Shown here: positions 24,366 through 36,149 of the stretch, piece after piece
How positions within the stretch are numbered: position 1 is the stretch's first letter
How the letters are laid out: each line of letters opens with the position of its first letter
Source of the DNA: Nematostella vectensis
Taxonomy: Eukaryota > Cnidaria > Anthozoa > Actiniaria > Edwardsiidae
DNA: 64,000 nucleotides
Direction: 5' to 3'
Assembly: GCF_932526225.1 (NCBI RefSeq)
Contig: NC_064040.1
Span: 6,731,181 to 6,795,180 of the forward strand
The notes under the pieces: model-generated
Told to the model about the DNA's origin: nothing
Databases searched by the model: none
Seen by the model: only the letters and a program-made list of their open reading frames with translations
Position numbers and translations under genes: made by a program

Positions 24366-26668
24366 CATACAAGCAAGGCACCTATATCTGCAAGGATTGC
24401 CTTTATATGTCTCTTGTCAATCGAACAAGACCATACAAGCAAGGCACCTATATCTGCAAGGATTGCCTTTATATGTCTCTTGTCAATCGAACAAGACCAT
24501 ACAAGCAAGGCACCTATATCTGCAAGGATTGCTTTTATATGTCTCTTGTCAATCGAGCAAGGCCATACAAGCAAGGCACCTATATATGCAAGGATTGCTT
24601 TTATATGTCTCTTGTCAATCGAACAAGACCATACAAGCAAAGCACATATATCTGCAAGGATTGCCTTTATATGTCTCTTGTCAATCGAACAAGACCATAC
24701 AAGCAAGGCACATATATCTGCAAGGATTGCCTTTATATTTCTCTTGTCAATCGAGCAAGACCATACAAGCAAGGCACCTCTATCTGCAAGGATTGCTTTT
24801 ATATGTCTCTTGTCAATCGAACAAGACCATACAAGCAAGGCTGGCCGAAACTGGCGATACCTCGCATACACAACTTCTTACAATATGTGATTACTCACCG
24901 ACTGTAGGTGCGCCGGATACCACGGTCACAGACAAACAAAAGTATCCCATTCCAAGACCAATAGCGCTTTTCTTGGTCTCAAGGCTTGTCTGGAACATGA
25001 CTGCTTGAGTGATGACAAATGCGCCGCTTCCTGATCCGAAGAATACCGCAAATATAACAAAATGGTAGTAGCTAGAGACGGAGCCAAGAGCGATGATTGA
25101 CAGACCCATGATTAAAGCGGACACTTGGACACCCTGAAGAGGTGTCAGCCACTTTAAATCCAATAGCCTGCCCATGAATACCCGGAAGACAGTCGAGCAA
25201 ATCCCCATGTATATGAATAACTGCGATGCCTTTGTGCCTGAAATGAGCAAGTCCTCTGCGTAGCGCACGATGTGCAAGTTTGGAATAAAGAACCCAAAGT
25301 ACGCGAGTACAACTGTTATAGTCCCGATTGTGTATGTAGAGTTTTTGTAAACAGAAATATCCACGATTTCGCAGATGTTCCGGAACCTCGGGCGTTGATC
25401 TACAGTTCTGTGCTCGACATTAGGGTCGTACGTAGCCCCAAGTACGCAAACTAAGCTTGCAAACGCAGCCATCGCCCTAAAGGCATTCCTCCACCCGACC
25501 GAATCAATAAGTGCTTGCATGGTAGGGCCGATGGCCATGATGCCGATACTCCCACCAGATGCGGCGATACCCATTGCCAGTGAGCGTTTTCCCGGCGAGA
25601 AGTACCATACGCAAACCAGGAATGAGTTACTGAGAATGCTACTAGCACCGATACCAAATAAGACCCCGTAGGAGAAGTACAAATAGACGAGGTCTTCAAC
25701 GAAGGAGCTCGTAACCAAAGAGATAACGAGAAGGGCACCGCTGCACATTGTAACGAGGCGCAGACCAAAGCGCTGTGACATGCGCACAGCAACCGGACTC
25801 ATTAAGAAGGTGAAGGCGATGGCGATTGATCCAACCCAGGCTGAAGAACAAGAAAATGTCGGTAGAACATTAGAAATAGCACAAAAAGGGTACAAATTGC
25901 ATGATATCCAACATAAAATGAGGGTATTATGGTAGCTTACTAGCCGGCTCTCCAGTGAATTTATTCGGAATTGTTTTTGGACTTTCGGGATTCTTGTGGC
26001 GCGCAAAAGAGCAAGAGACTGGAGGAAGGTTAGTTAACCCACTGGAAAGAAGCCGGCTAGCGGGCTAGTATACCGGAAATCGAGAACTGCAATTTGACCG
26101 ATGATCCTATGCGGTCGTGAGGCGAGTATTTGTGAGCATGATAACAACACCATAAAAAGTAATAACCCCTAGTAACCTAGAAAATTCAAGAAAAGATAAT
26201 AAATCCAGTCTTGCAAAAAGGACAGGCATAGTCGACTACTAGTAGCTGATAGTGTTGGTACTGATATTGTATAAATCTGTTCAAAGTTTAACATCTCTTG
26301 GGTGTTTTCAACATTGATTTTTATGAAGCATCCGGCGGTTTTTTTCTAGACTCCAAGCAGTCACTACTGTGTTGAGAGAAAAGCAAAACAATCGACACAG
26401 CGGCGACTGCTTGTAGACTACTGTGGAGTAAGCGTTTTTTTTTTTTTTTTTTTTTTTTGCATTTAATTCCTTGGCATATAGAATAGGCTTTACCTGTCTT
26501 TTCTTTGTCCTCGTTAAAGTAGTCCCCCAATACAGGAAGGAAGACACCGAAGCTCTGTGAGAAGCCGAAGTGCATAAAGTTCATAATGGCAGCAGAGAAA
26601 CAGACTAGCCACGCCCATGGCCCATCACGGGGGCGAGGGGGTGCACCCCTTGTGAAGCAGCACGGCAT
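21915..26668 (-). CDS. Monocarboxylate-transporter-like MFS carrier (SLC16 family, 445 aa)
   Basis: Twelve-helix major-facilitator carrier of the SLC16/MCT group in the plasma membrane; substrate unknown. Exons (minus): 26668-26494, 25840-24899, then a last exon present twice, 23400-23180 (proximal) and 22135-21915 (distal). All junctions are phase 1, giving 445 aa with either copy. The MCT signature of helix 1, [DE]G[GS][WF][GA]W, appears as DGPWAW (residues 15-20), with Pro at the third place. The helix 5 signature appears as YFSPGKRSLAMGIAASG. The second exon carries most of the membrane segments; the last exon codes the final helix and a short acidic tail. The two last exons differ by one residue (KKGAEE distal, KKGTEE proximal). 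Intron 1 holds a long T tract beside the exon 1 donor. Exact subfamily not determined. Confidence 0.9.
22846..23095. repeat. 66-bp minisatellite, short array (about 3.8 units)
   Basis: Units near CAAGACCATACAAGCAAGGC...CTTGTCAATCGAA, 66 bp each. Located at the end of the first 1265-bp duplicate, between the two alternative last exons of the transporter. As 66 is divisible by three, frames stay open through it. Confidence 0.95.
24111..24842. repeat. 66-bp minisatellite, long array (about 11 units)
   Basis: Same 66-bp unit as at 22846-23095, here expanded to about 11 copies and ending about 57 bp before the transporter exon 2 donor. Three plus-strand frames and one minus-strand frame stay open for 255-291 codons; the peptide repeat in one frame is YKQGTYICKDCLYMSLVNR-like. 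The same DNA lies in a transporter intron. I treat it as a repeat, not as a gene. Confidence 0.93.
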
Positions 26669-26976
26669 GTAGCAGTCCTAAAAAGGTTTGTAAAAATATT
26701 TGCAAAAAATTTCGATTATTTTTGTAATTTTTGCCGTCATCATCGGTACTAGAGCAAAATTTTGAGCAAAACATTGGCTACCCTCTTCACATAAACACTA
26801 GTTAATTATGGTCAACTTTTAATTGGATTTTAGCGGAGCTAGAAGAGCGCGGAGCTCCATAGGTATAGAAATTGGTCATAACTAGGCGACTCAAAAATTG
26901 TGGTCAATGACGTCATGTCACACGCTGTTAGCTATCTGTACCACTCACGTGACCAGCTCATGCGACAAGGCCAGCT
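26669..26976. other. Upstream region of the transporter gene
   Basis: About 300 bp of AT-rich DNA before the transporter's start codon. No TATA-like element or other site can be supported by eye. Confidence 0.35.
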
Positions 26977-27888
26977 AATTCATAGATCCGACGCGCGCAC
27001 GAATATCCAATCAAAAAGCAGCAAATAGAAGCCAGCGAAGTGCAACCCAAATGTCCCACAAAAGTCCCACAAATTGTACAACATGTCGGATGAGGTCAGT
27101 GAGTCCTGCCCGGAGTTATTTTAAATACAGACGTTTATAGGGGTTTTCCTGCGACTCGAAAAATAAAACACAGTAACCTAACATAATGGAAACTTGTCTT
27201 GTTGTCCAAGCTTGGTGAAAATCTTGTGAGAATGAAGCATAGAAATAGATAACTACGAGTTTGAATGGAAACGGCACGAATCCAGCTTAAAATACGAAAA
27301 ATTGGAAATGATAAGATAAAGCGGTGCTCTCTACGGTAGGTACTAAGTGTTTATGTGTTTTCAAACATATTTTTGTCAACTTGCAGTGATTTAAGTGCGG
27401 GGAAAATCAGAAGAAAAAGCCGAATTCGCTGTTTACGACCGACTTCTAACTACAAGTTTTATCGGCAAATTTCAAGATTTATAGCAAAAAAAAACAAACG
27501 ACAGTCTCATTCCTATATGTAATTGAAGTAACCTAGGTAATATCAAACACAAGTTTAATGGTAGGACTTACACTGCTCTTGTATGTGGTTTGTTTGCTTT
27601 TTGTTTTTCGTCTCTTCGTAGTACATTTTACGTGTTTTTCTACAATTGAGTCCCAACTCTACACTAAAAGCGGCCGGGCAAAGAAAACAGTGCTAACACT
27701 TTCTACGCTGACCGGAAATGCTTATTTGCTTGTCCAGATTCGCAGAAAAATATCTCAAACCAATCTTTTTCGGCGTCGATTGCCGACTTTTTGTGGGACA
27801 TTTGTGGGACCACATGGCTGTTATTGCACCATCTCCTTCCTGATTGGCTATTCGTGCGCGCGTGATTGACATGTCGGATCTATGAATT
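26977..27888. mobile_element. Fold-back element with long diverged inverted ends
   Basis: AATTCATAGATCCGAC (26977-26992) reappears as its reverse complement GTCGGATCTATGAATT at 27873-27888. Further in, GCGCGCACGAATATCCAATC matches GATTGGCTATTCGTGCGCGC, and AAATGTCCCACAAAAGTC matches the inverse near 27785-27805. The arms of about 110 bp enclose about 690 bp with no supportable gene. Arm order is slightly rearranged, so the element is old. Confidence 0.6.
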
Positions 27889-30164
27889 GGTTGAATCGCT
27901 CTAAACCAATGAGAGACTAGTTTCAGCAAGAACCGGGGAGACTTGGAAAAGACGGGGAAGGGGGAAATTTAGCCTATTCTGACTTTCGACGTAAAACGAA
28001 TAACGGAATGCATGATTGCAGAAACGAATTGACAAGAAAAACTGTTTAATTGAGAAAATGCAACTAATTTGCCAGTCAAATGGCCGTATGAAAATGAGAA
28101 TTTGAAGGATATATCTGTCTAAGGAACGGCTCGACTTCTTTACCTGTCGCGGTGGTTAACGCAGCATAAAATCGTGCAAGGGGAATTCGTGCATCATCAG
28201 TCAACAACCCTGAGAATTCCCACAAACGTTTACCTTTTAACACTAAAAATTATTATTTTTCGGGAGAAAAACGTGTCCAAGGTAAATAGGAAATTGCAAA
28301 ATAAGTCCAAATAGATGAACCACCGAACGATGAAGTGAATATTGCTTGGAATTTGAAGTCAGTTTTTCAAACTGTTTTCTGCGCGCGCGCTGACGTGCAC
28401 TGGAATGACGCCATGAGCGCGCGCTGTTGTGAAGTTTTTATTGTATATTGCGTAGGATTAGAAATAATTTTATAAAAGAAATAAAACATTCTTCTTTTTC
28501 CAGCCCAAAGATTCTGCATATGAAAATATGATCATAAAGCTGGCTCCGCTTTTAGGCAGTGCCTAAATCTATATATTACCATTTATCCTCTGCGGTGTGT
28601 TCTTTGCTGTAATCCTTTGGGTCTATATCCCATCTCTTTAAAAATGATAACAATTTCATAACGATAACGATAACGACGTTCATTATGAAATCAACTGTTA
28701 TCCCTTTGTTCCCAAATCCTTTGCTTTGCGGTTATTCTCAGCTTTATTCCTTTGACTCTTACATTCCTAGCTCATCGTTATTCATTTTTGTTTTGTTTTT
28801 TAATAAAACGTATAGCATTTTATTGCTTTGGTATATATTGGGAGTAAGTTCTCGATATCAAACGCGCAAACACCTATAAAATGAAGTTAAGCGCTTGGCT
28901 ATATGTTATCAATACATCATTTTTAGTGTTGCGTCTGCGGTATTAAATCACTGCGAAATTATATTCATCCCGAATAAACAATACATGTAAATGACTTTTG
29001 ACATAGGAATTTGATTGACAGCTTTACATGTTACTGAAAAATTTACATATTTACGTTGACGATGCGAGGTGCGCTTTCATCCAAGAAAGATAGTGGTTGT
29101 AATACTGATAAAGCGGCGTTAAAGGACCCCATATTCTCATACCAACACCGTCATGTATATAATTTAATTTAATTTTCATAACTCTGCCCACCGCAAGTGA
29201 GAAAATAAAGTTTAAAAAAGATTGATTGCTCAATACATTAATCTTTTTTCATTTCACAAAGAAACACTGCACGCCGCAAATAACACTCGTTTCTGGCTAA
29301 TTCGATTTAAAATCAGGTATACATGAGCTATGATACCACGACCAGTTTGAGAAAGAAAACGACATATATGGATATGTGGTTTTAAGTAAGATATTGAGAA
29401 AGGCGTATAAAGCTTGTTAATTCAAGAACTCGGCGTGGAAGTTATATCTTATCGCAAACCTTGTGGGCATACCTACAGTCTGCTTGAAACGATCCAAGTT
29501 ACCTTATGGAAGGTTAATGACCCCGATCCATTTTTCCTCCTTCTCGCCTCTCCTCTATTTGCGTGGCCCTGCGAGATCTTTGCTGTGATTATCAGGGATA
29601 GTATTGAGAAGGCTTTGTCAATAAAAGCAATAAATTGATACAGCGGGGGAGGGGTAGGGAAGTATTAATATATGTCACAATACGATACACACACTACACT
29701 GCGTGATGAGAAAATTTCAATTTCACAACTCAAATAATCGGTTTAGAAGTTTTTTTAGATGTGTATAATATATCTTAGTGCTTGATTTTATTTTGCCTAG
29801 TATTGTAATTTTGCACAACCATAACCTAAAGAGTACCGTAAACATAGTAAACCATATCTAGCATATTTCGTATTTGTTCTTCTTTTAGCGAAATAGAGCA
29901 ATTGTTCGTCGTATGCCAGTATATGTACCTCATGTCACTAGAAACATCACTGTCTATAACATGGCTGTGAAGCTCGATTTAGGAAAAATCTTGAGAAAAT
30001 ACAGTGAATGTATCAGAAGTACCAAGAAAGCTATAATGCGGGAGAATACACTAAATCTTGGGTCCACCTAATGCGAAAGAGTCGTCAGCTATGCTGTAAG
30101 GTAATTTACAAAGGAAATGTTTTTTTCAAGTACGCACCTGTACTCGTGAATGGTAGAACGATGA
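27889..30164. other. Non-coding interval
   Basis: About 2.3 kb between the fold-back element and the first satellite. Short frames (under about 75 codons) carry no recognisable domain. There is a GC-rich palindromic spot near 28380-28432 (repeated CGCGCG) but no gene. Confidence 0.5.
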
Positions 30165-30214
30165 TGGTAACTACTTTAAGTACGCATCCTGAAGTGTATC
30201 ATAAGATAGTGTAT

Positions 30215-31372
30215 ACCACAACATACGTACACACGATACACACCATCCACACCATCCACAGCTATCTACACCATACACAGCCATCCAAACCATACACACC
30301 TATCTAAACCATACACAGCTATCCACACCATACACAGCTATCTACACCATACACAGCTATCCACACCATACACAGCTATCCAGACCATCCACAGCTGTCC
30401 ACACCATACACAGCTATCCACAGCTATCCACATCATACACAGCCATCCACAGCTATCCACACCATACACAGCTATCCACACCTATCCACACTATACACAA
30501 CCATACACACCATACACAGCTATCAAGACCATACACAGCTATCTACACCATACACAGCCATCCACAGCTATCCACACCATCCACAGCTATCCACACCATC
30601 CACATCTATCCACACTATCCACAACCATACACACTATACACAGCTATCCACACCATACACAGCTATCTACACCATACACAGCTATCCACACCATACACAG
30701 CTATCTACACCATACACAGCTATCCACACCATCCACAGCTATCCACACCATCCACAGCTATCTACACCATACACAGCTATCCACACCATACACAGCTATC
30801 CACACCATACACAGCTATCCAAACCATACACAGCCATCCACAGCTATCCACACCATCCACAGCTATCCACACTACACAACCATACACACCATACACAGCT
30901 ATCCACACCATACACAGCTATCCACACCATACACAGCTATCTACACCATACACAGCTATCCACACCATACACATCTATCCACACTATACACAACCATACA
31001 CACCATACACAGCTATCCACACCATACACAGCTATCCACACCATACACAGCTATCCACACCATACACACCCATCCACACCATCCACAGCTATCCACGCTA
31101 TACACAGCCATACACAGCTATCCACACCATACACAGCTATCCACGCCATACACAGCCATCCACAGCTATCCACACCATACACAGCTATCCACACCATCCA
31201 CACCATCCACAGCTATCCACGCCATACACAGCTATTCACACCATACACAGCTATCCACACCATCCACAGCTATCCACACCATCCAAAACCATCCACACCA
31301 TCCACAGCCATACACAGCTATCCACAGCTATACACACCATACACAGCTATACACAGCTATCCACACTATACA
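30215..31372 (+). repeat. 19-bp satellite array 1
   Basis: Tandem units near CCACACCATACACAGCTAT (19 bp) with CCATCC variants and shortened units, about 60 copies. The preceding 39 bp (30165-30203, ending in GCATCCTGAAGTGTATCAT) also flanks the second array at 36150-38700, where it is inverted. Non-coding. Confidence 0.97.
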
Positions 31373-32050
31373 AGGGAGGAAAAAACCGTGAGAGAGGCCC
31401 TCAAGAAGGCAGGTGCCACTGGGTCAAAGAAGGGCTGTTTTTTTTCTGGCGAAAGTGTCCTCTCCTTACCCTTCTCGCAGAAGAGGGCGTGGCCAAACAA
31501 GAACGTAAAACAACTAAATAGTGTTAGTTTGCCCTACGAGTGTCTGGAGAAGGATACACGAAAATCGTTCGAGGATCGTGAGTATGAATAACATACATTT
31601 TATTTGCATTACAAATAGCAGTCCACGCCTTTTGCGTGACTGGAATCGTTATCCGGATTTTATGTTGAAGTTGTCCCGATTTCATGAAAATCCACTTAGT
31701 GTCTTTGTTACTTATGACACGTGGGGTGTTAGTAAATCGTGGAATGACGCAACCCGCCAACACCAAGAAAATAACCGTTTTTCAGTGTTTTTTTTTTTAC
31801 ACTTTTAAGTTGTCTATTTTTGTAAGGGTTCGTGGTCGCAAATACAATGCCCTTATCCCCAAAGAACTATTTCTGTTCTTGTGTGTAGCATTTGGCCAAG
31901 TTTGTGTCATTCTCGATTAACATCTCTAAGAAAATCGCGTCATTTTATTTTCAAAGCCTACCTGGGCTTCAAATAACCCCATAATTTAGGCCGTGGGAAC
32001 GCTTCCTCGAAATAAATAGCAATTAAATTTATCTAATAGTTGTAAATCGA
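31373..32050. other. Interval upstream of the PHD-finger gene
   Basis: About 680 bp between satellite array 1 and the PHD-finger gene's start codon. It presumably holds that gene's promoter and 5' UTR. No specific site could be recognised. Confidence 0.4.
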
Positions 32051-34644
32051 ATGGCACAAGACAAGGCAAAGGGCAAACAGGCAACAGCCAATGCAACGCA
32101 AACTCGACGTAAGTAGAGCTATTATAGTTTCTTGACATCTTACCGCGCAGTGCCTTGTCGATTTCGATCATAGGAGACATCATATCATCATTTTCTTTTT
32201 AAGTAGAGCCTTACCTGGATAATAATGCCACGTGTGCAAATTATGCCATGGATGCCACGGGTGCTGCCGCAGGTGGGAAATTAACTCATATTTATCGGCA
32301 ATTTTCTTCAATTATTGATCATTCCTTGTATTGTTATCTTTTTTTATACAATTATAACGCGCTCATGATCATTCTATGCAATGAGCGCAATAGAAGTATC
32401 AAATGACTAATATTGTATTTTTTATTGTAATATTCTAAACGATTTAAAATTGATCATGCCTTGTATGCGAATGTACCCATCGCTTTCAAGGGGAGTTCGC
32501 CCATTACTCCAAACATTAAAAATGCTTTAAAATTCAATGATAGCGAGCTCGTACTCTGATTCATTAGCAAATTATATTGCGTAGAGCAAACAATTGTCAT
32601 TACTTTGAAAGGAAATTCATTTTTTGGAGTCACAATTTTGATTTACTTCGCTCCCTGATTGATTTTATGTTGAATTTCTTTTGCGTTTTATTTGACAGTG
32701 AATTGTTTATGATTCGCTTTCATGACAGTCATATGAAAATTTCCCAGCGCAATAATGGCAAAGAGTACTTAATCAATGTGGTTGGTCTTTATTATAGGAT
32801 CGCAACAGAAACGGAAAACATCAGAAAAATCAGGTATGCATGAGCTGACTCTCCTAGCAGAATGCAATATGATATCAATATGCCGGTTTATACGGAGTTG
32901 AGGACCCAGGGTCGAGCCTTGACAAGCCATTCAAGACCATCCTCAGAGATCCAGGGGAATATGTCATGTGTCATGATGTGTGGCTTGCGAAAGGGAATAT
33001 CATACTCGCATACATACATCGATTTATAATCAAAACGTATTTATTTTCATGGGCTTGGGCTGTATTACGGCAGCATTTTCGCTACTCACTATCGCCCGAT
33101 AGATAGTGAGTGGCGGAAACAATCAGAATGCAGGATTCATGATTGTATGCGTGGGGGATTTTACTCATTCTTGATATACCCAGGTGGGTATTTCGTGGGT
33201 GTTTGGAGGATACATGTAAACCATATGCGCGGCAGGGCGAGCGGGCGGCGCCAAACTAATTTCACTGAACTGCCCTAGTCCCCCCCCCCCCCCCCCCCCC
33301 CTCAGCGGTGGTAGCAATGCAACCGTTTTTGCTGCAAAGATTCAGCCCACATTTTAATCTGTTTTGTTTGAAATCATTTAAAACAGGGCGAAAAGTCAAA
33401 GTAAGCAAGAGTAAGGGTAAGTAAAGGCAGTGTTGTATTTGCCTGACGTTTTTGCCGGCTGTATGTCATGCTCAGGGGCGGATACAGGGGGGGTGGATTG
33501 GGTGGATATCCACCCCTCTTTAAAAGAAAAATTAAGAAAAGTCACTTTGTTTGAGGGACGGGAGGTACTGTCCATGTGCCTTCGCCATGCTTGACTTTGC
33601 TGACGCGACAAATCCAATTCAGCTTGAAGTATCTTTAGATCTATGTGACTTACCAAAAAACACTGGATCAGTTATCAGCCGACTTCTGCCTTTATCCGCC
33701 CCCCATTTTGAAATTCTGGATCCGCCACTGGAGCTCGTAATTTATAATCATATGTAAAACTTTTGCGACAAACCTCTTCGTCATCCGACATATTCTCATT
33801 TCCAGGTTTCTGCTTGGCCTCGTTTCTATTCTATTTATAAAAAAAAAAAAAAAAAAAAAAAAACAAGATGGCTGTCGGTCGTGTAACAAATCTCTCGAGT
33901 CATTACCCCGGGGCGTTTTCAATGAAAAATATAGACGTTTTTACGGTTACGGTTAATGCGAAAACCATTCTTACAGTTTAGCTTTTTTTAGCTAGCTTAA
34001 ATTAGTTTATCCTTGCGATTATATGGAAATCAGCCTTTTGCGTAAGCTGTGATAAGCACAATTTTTTTTTGTGTGTGTGTGATGCCCCAATTAATATCCT
34101 CATATTCACGAGCACAAAACGACACTCTCCTCCGCTGGAACGTCATATTCCGTCGTTTCTATGTGTTCTGATGCCAAAAATATAAATTTTAAAAGTTGCT
34201 GGGAAAGATTTATCTGTTTCTTTTTCCAGCAGATAGCTCGAAAAACACTTTCCCAGCAAATTACGGGTCGATATTGATGGGTCGTAATTGAAAAAGAAGT
34301 ACACCCGGCCCATAAATGACGGTGTTTGTAAATATTCCCTCGCCTTTTTCGCACACTCTAAAATGAAACTGAAATGTCATTCCGTTTTTTGGCAACTTGA
34401 TATCATTTATCCTCTACAGGTTGAATAAATATTCTTTTCATTTTTGTGAATTATCACTAAATACTCTTCGTATTTCCTTTCAGGAATCAAAACATCCAAG
34501 AATCTGTGCAACCTGTGTAATAGGAGAACACAATCCAACATGGTTTTGTGTCCATCGTGCCAGCAATGGCAGCATAGAGGCTGCGCGAAAATAAGTCTCT
34601 CTGACTACACATCCAACTGGCGCTGCGTCTTTTGTAACAACTGA
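32051..34644 (+). CDS. Small PHD-finger protein (5 exons, 117 aa)
   Basis: Reconstructed from very short exons: 32051-32108, 32204-32272, 32798-32833, 33387-33416, 34484-34644. Every intron has GT-AG ends and every junction is phase 1, with one open frame from ATG to TGA. The first 64 residues are rich in Lys, Ala, Ser and Gln and look disordered and basic (QQKRKTSEKSGRKVKVSKSK). The last exon codes a C4HC3 zinc finger: NLCNLC, then VLCPSC, WQHRGC, and WRCVFC, with spacings C-x2-C-x11-C-x2-C-x4-H-x2-C-x13-C-x2-C, fitting a PHD finger that typically reads histone tails or serves as a protein-binding zinc module. AATAAA lies 58 bp past the stop (34702-34707). The gene sits between the two inverted satellites. 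The last exon is firm; the 30- and 36-bp exons are inferred. Confidence 0.7.
33270..33302. repeat. Poly-C tract
   Basis: Long C run, interrupted by few bases, in intron 3 of the PHD-finger gene. Length in the assembly may be unreliable. Confidence 0.8.
33474..33733. mobile_element. TIR element, GGCGGATACAGG/CTGGATCCGCC ends
   Basis: Starts GGGGCGGATACAGGGGGGGT and ends ATTCTGGATCCGCCACTGG, which is the inverse with few changes. G-rich left, C-rich right interior. It lies in intron 4 of the PHD-finger gene. A diverged relative may occupy 40724-41015. Confidence 0.55.
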
Positions 34645-34701
34645 TTCTTATACACTGTCTTCTTGAGTTACAGATAGAAAAATACTTGCTCTAGAAAATG
34701 A

Positions 34702-34707
34702 AATAAA
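34702..34707 (+). promoter_or_regulatory. Polyadenylation signal AATAAA
   Basis: Canonical hexamer 58 bp after the PHD-finger gene's stop codon, on the same strand. Assigned by position only. Confidence 0.55.
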
Positions 34708-34990
34708 AATTTTTCCAGATGACACCATTCTTATCCCTATTTTGTTACATATTTCAGTTCACATATTTTGTTGACACGTCGTGGGCTGCTACGTTTTGGG
34801 GGTGGTTCGTAATTTTTTTCAACGCAGTTTGAGGGGAAGGTCGGGATTTCCTTGGTCGGGGTAAACCTTGTTTAAGGAAAGAGATATGATTTTTAAACAG
34901 TGCTACCGGTTCCTGATTTTTTGTGGAAAGAAAAGGTTTTGAAAACAACTGATTGATGCTAACGGCTCATCGAAAATTTCCCTCATATCG

Positions 34991-35051
34991 ACTCAGACAG
35001 TAGTCTGAATTTCAGGGAAAAGGCGCCTGAAATTCAGGCTACTCAGACTGT
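34991..35051. mobile_element. Palindromic element
   Basis: Imperfect palindrome with arms CAGACAGTAGTCTGAATTTC / GAAATTCAGGCTACTCAGACTG and a loop GGAAAAGGCGCC. It resembles in style, but not in sequence, the small element at 21356-21411. One copy only in this window. Confidence 0.45.
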
Positions 35052-35703
35052 GGAGTTGAAATGTGAAAAAGATGTCGGGAAAAAAAACGACACAGCCACC
35101 TAGATCCCAGTGAAAACAAACTATCGCGCCCCCAAAATATTCACACTCCCCATGAAACATAAAATGGTCCTTCTCGTCCCTGCACATCTCTTAAACGGAT
35201 ACCAATCTTCAGGGCCATTTTGTTCACCATTCGGGACGAGGGCAAGGTTGGTGGCGAAAACAATCGAGCAAGCTGACACTGCATTATCCTGGGTGCTTTT
35301 TTACATTGTTTTTTTTTAGGTCAGTCATTGACGCCATTCATTGGTTTGACCTACCACTAATTGAAAAAGGTTTCTCTAAATATTGACCGGGCAACTACTG
35401 TAAACAACAAACTATCTAAAAAAAATCTTGCACGGAAAAGCCTTACGAAATTTATATAATAAATATTCTCGCCCTGCAACAATATTATTAAACTGGGTCC
35501 AGGAGTAGTTTTGAGAAAGGTTAGAAATATCGAACAATCATTCCCAAAAGGGGAGATGAATATTGAACAATTATTCCCCAAAGGAAAGATGAATATCCAC
35601 GAAAATTCCGAGATACAAGAGCCAATCAGAGCGCGCAAAAATCGTTATCCACTGGTTTGGGGGAAACTAATGGTGGATATATCCTGCCGCTGTTCATCGA
35701 CCC

Positions 35704-35831
35704 TGAGGCTAAGTTCAAACGTCGTATTATCCATGCAAATGCATGAAGATGAAACAATCGATTCGATTCATTTGCATGCATTTGCATTTAATACGGCTCA
35801 CTCATAATACGACGTTTAAACTTAGCCTGAG
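35704..35831. mobile_element. Palindromic MITE, AGGCTAAGTTCAAAC family (copy 2)
   Basis: GAGGCTAAGTTCAAACGTCG ... ACGACGTTTAAACTTAGCCT with a core containing GATGAAACAATCGATTCGAT. Same family as 10508-10638. Here the inner ATGCAAATGCAT part is itself repeated. Confidence 0.75.
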
Positions 35832-36149
35832 GGGAATAATTGTTTTAGCATTCCCCAACTCAGTTAGATTAAATAAGAATTTGTTTTTAATATCACCGAA
35901 AAATGTCTTAGATTGGCATTGAATCTTGCGCGCGACGCGAAACTCGGATATCCCAAGATAAAGGAGCAAATCAAAGCTATCTACTGGTTTGGGGAATCCC
36001 TAAAAGCTGGTTATTTACCGGCTTGAAGGTTCGTATAGTTAAATTGTGACCGAGGTTCTGAATAGGTGCTGACCGAGGCCATTTTGAGATCAGTGAATTT
36101 TCAGAGATGAAAAATACGACGAGCATCCCTATCAGTTCGATTAATGCTT

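Noticed and set aside
22846..24842. CRISPR-like array (regular 66-bp repeats)
   Set aside because: The whole unit is repeated with no unique spacers, and the context is a eukaryotic intron.
24101..25008. Open frames of 255-291 codons over the 66-bp repeats
   Set aside because: Four frames are open at once because of the unit length; the DNA is intronic to the transporter and no domain is present.
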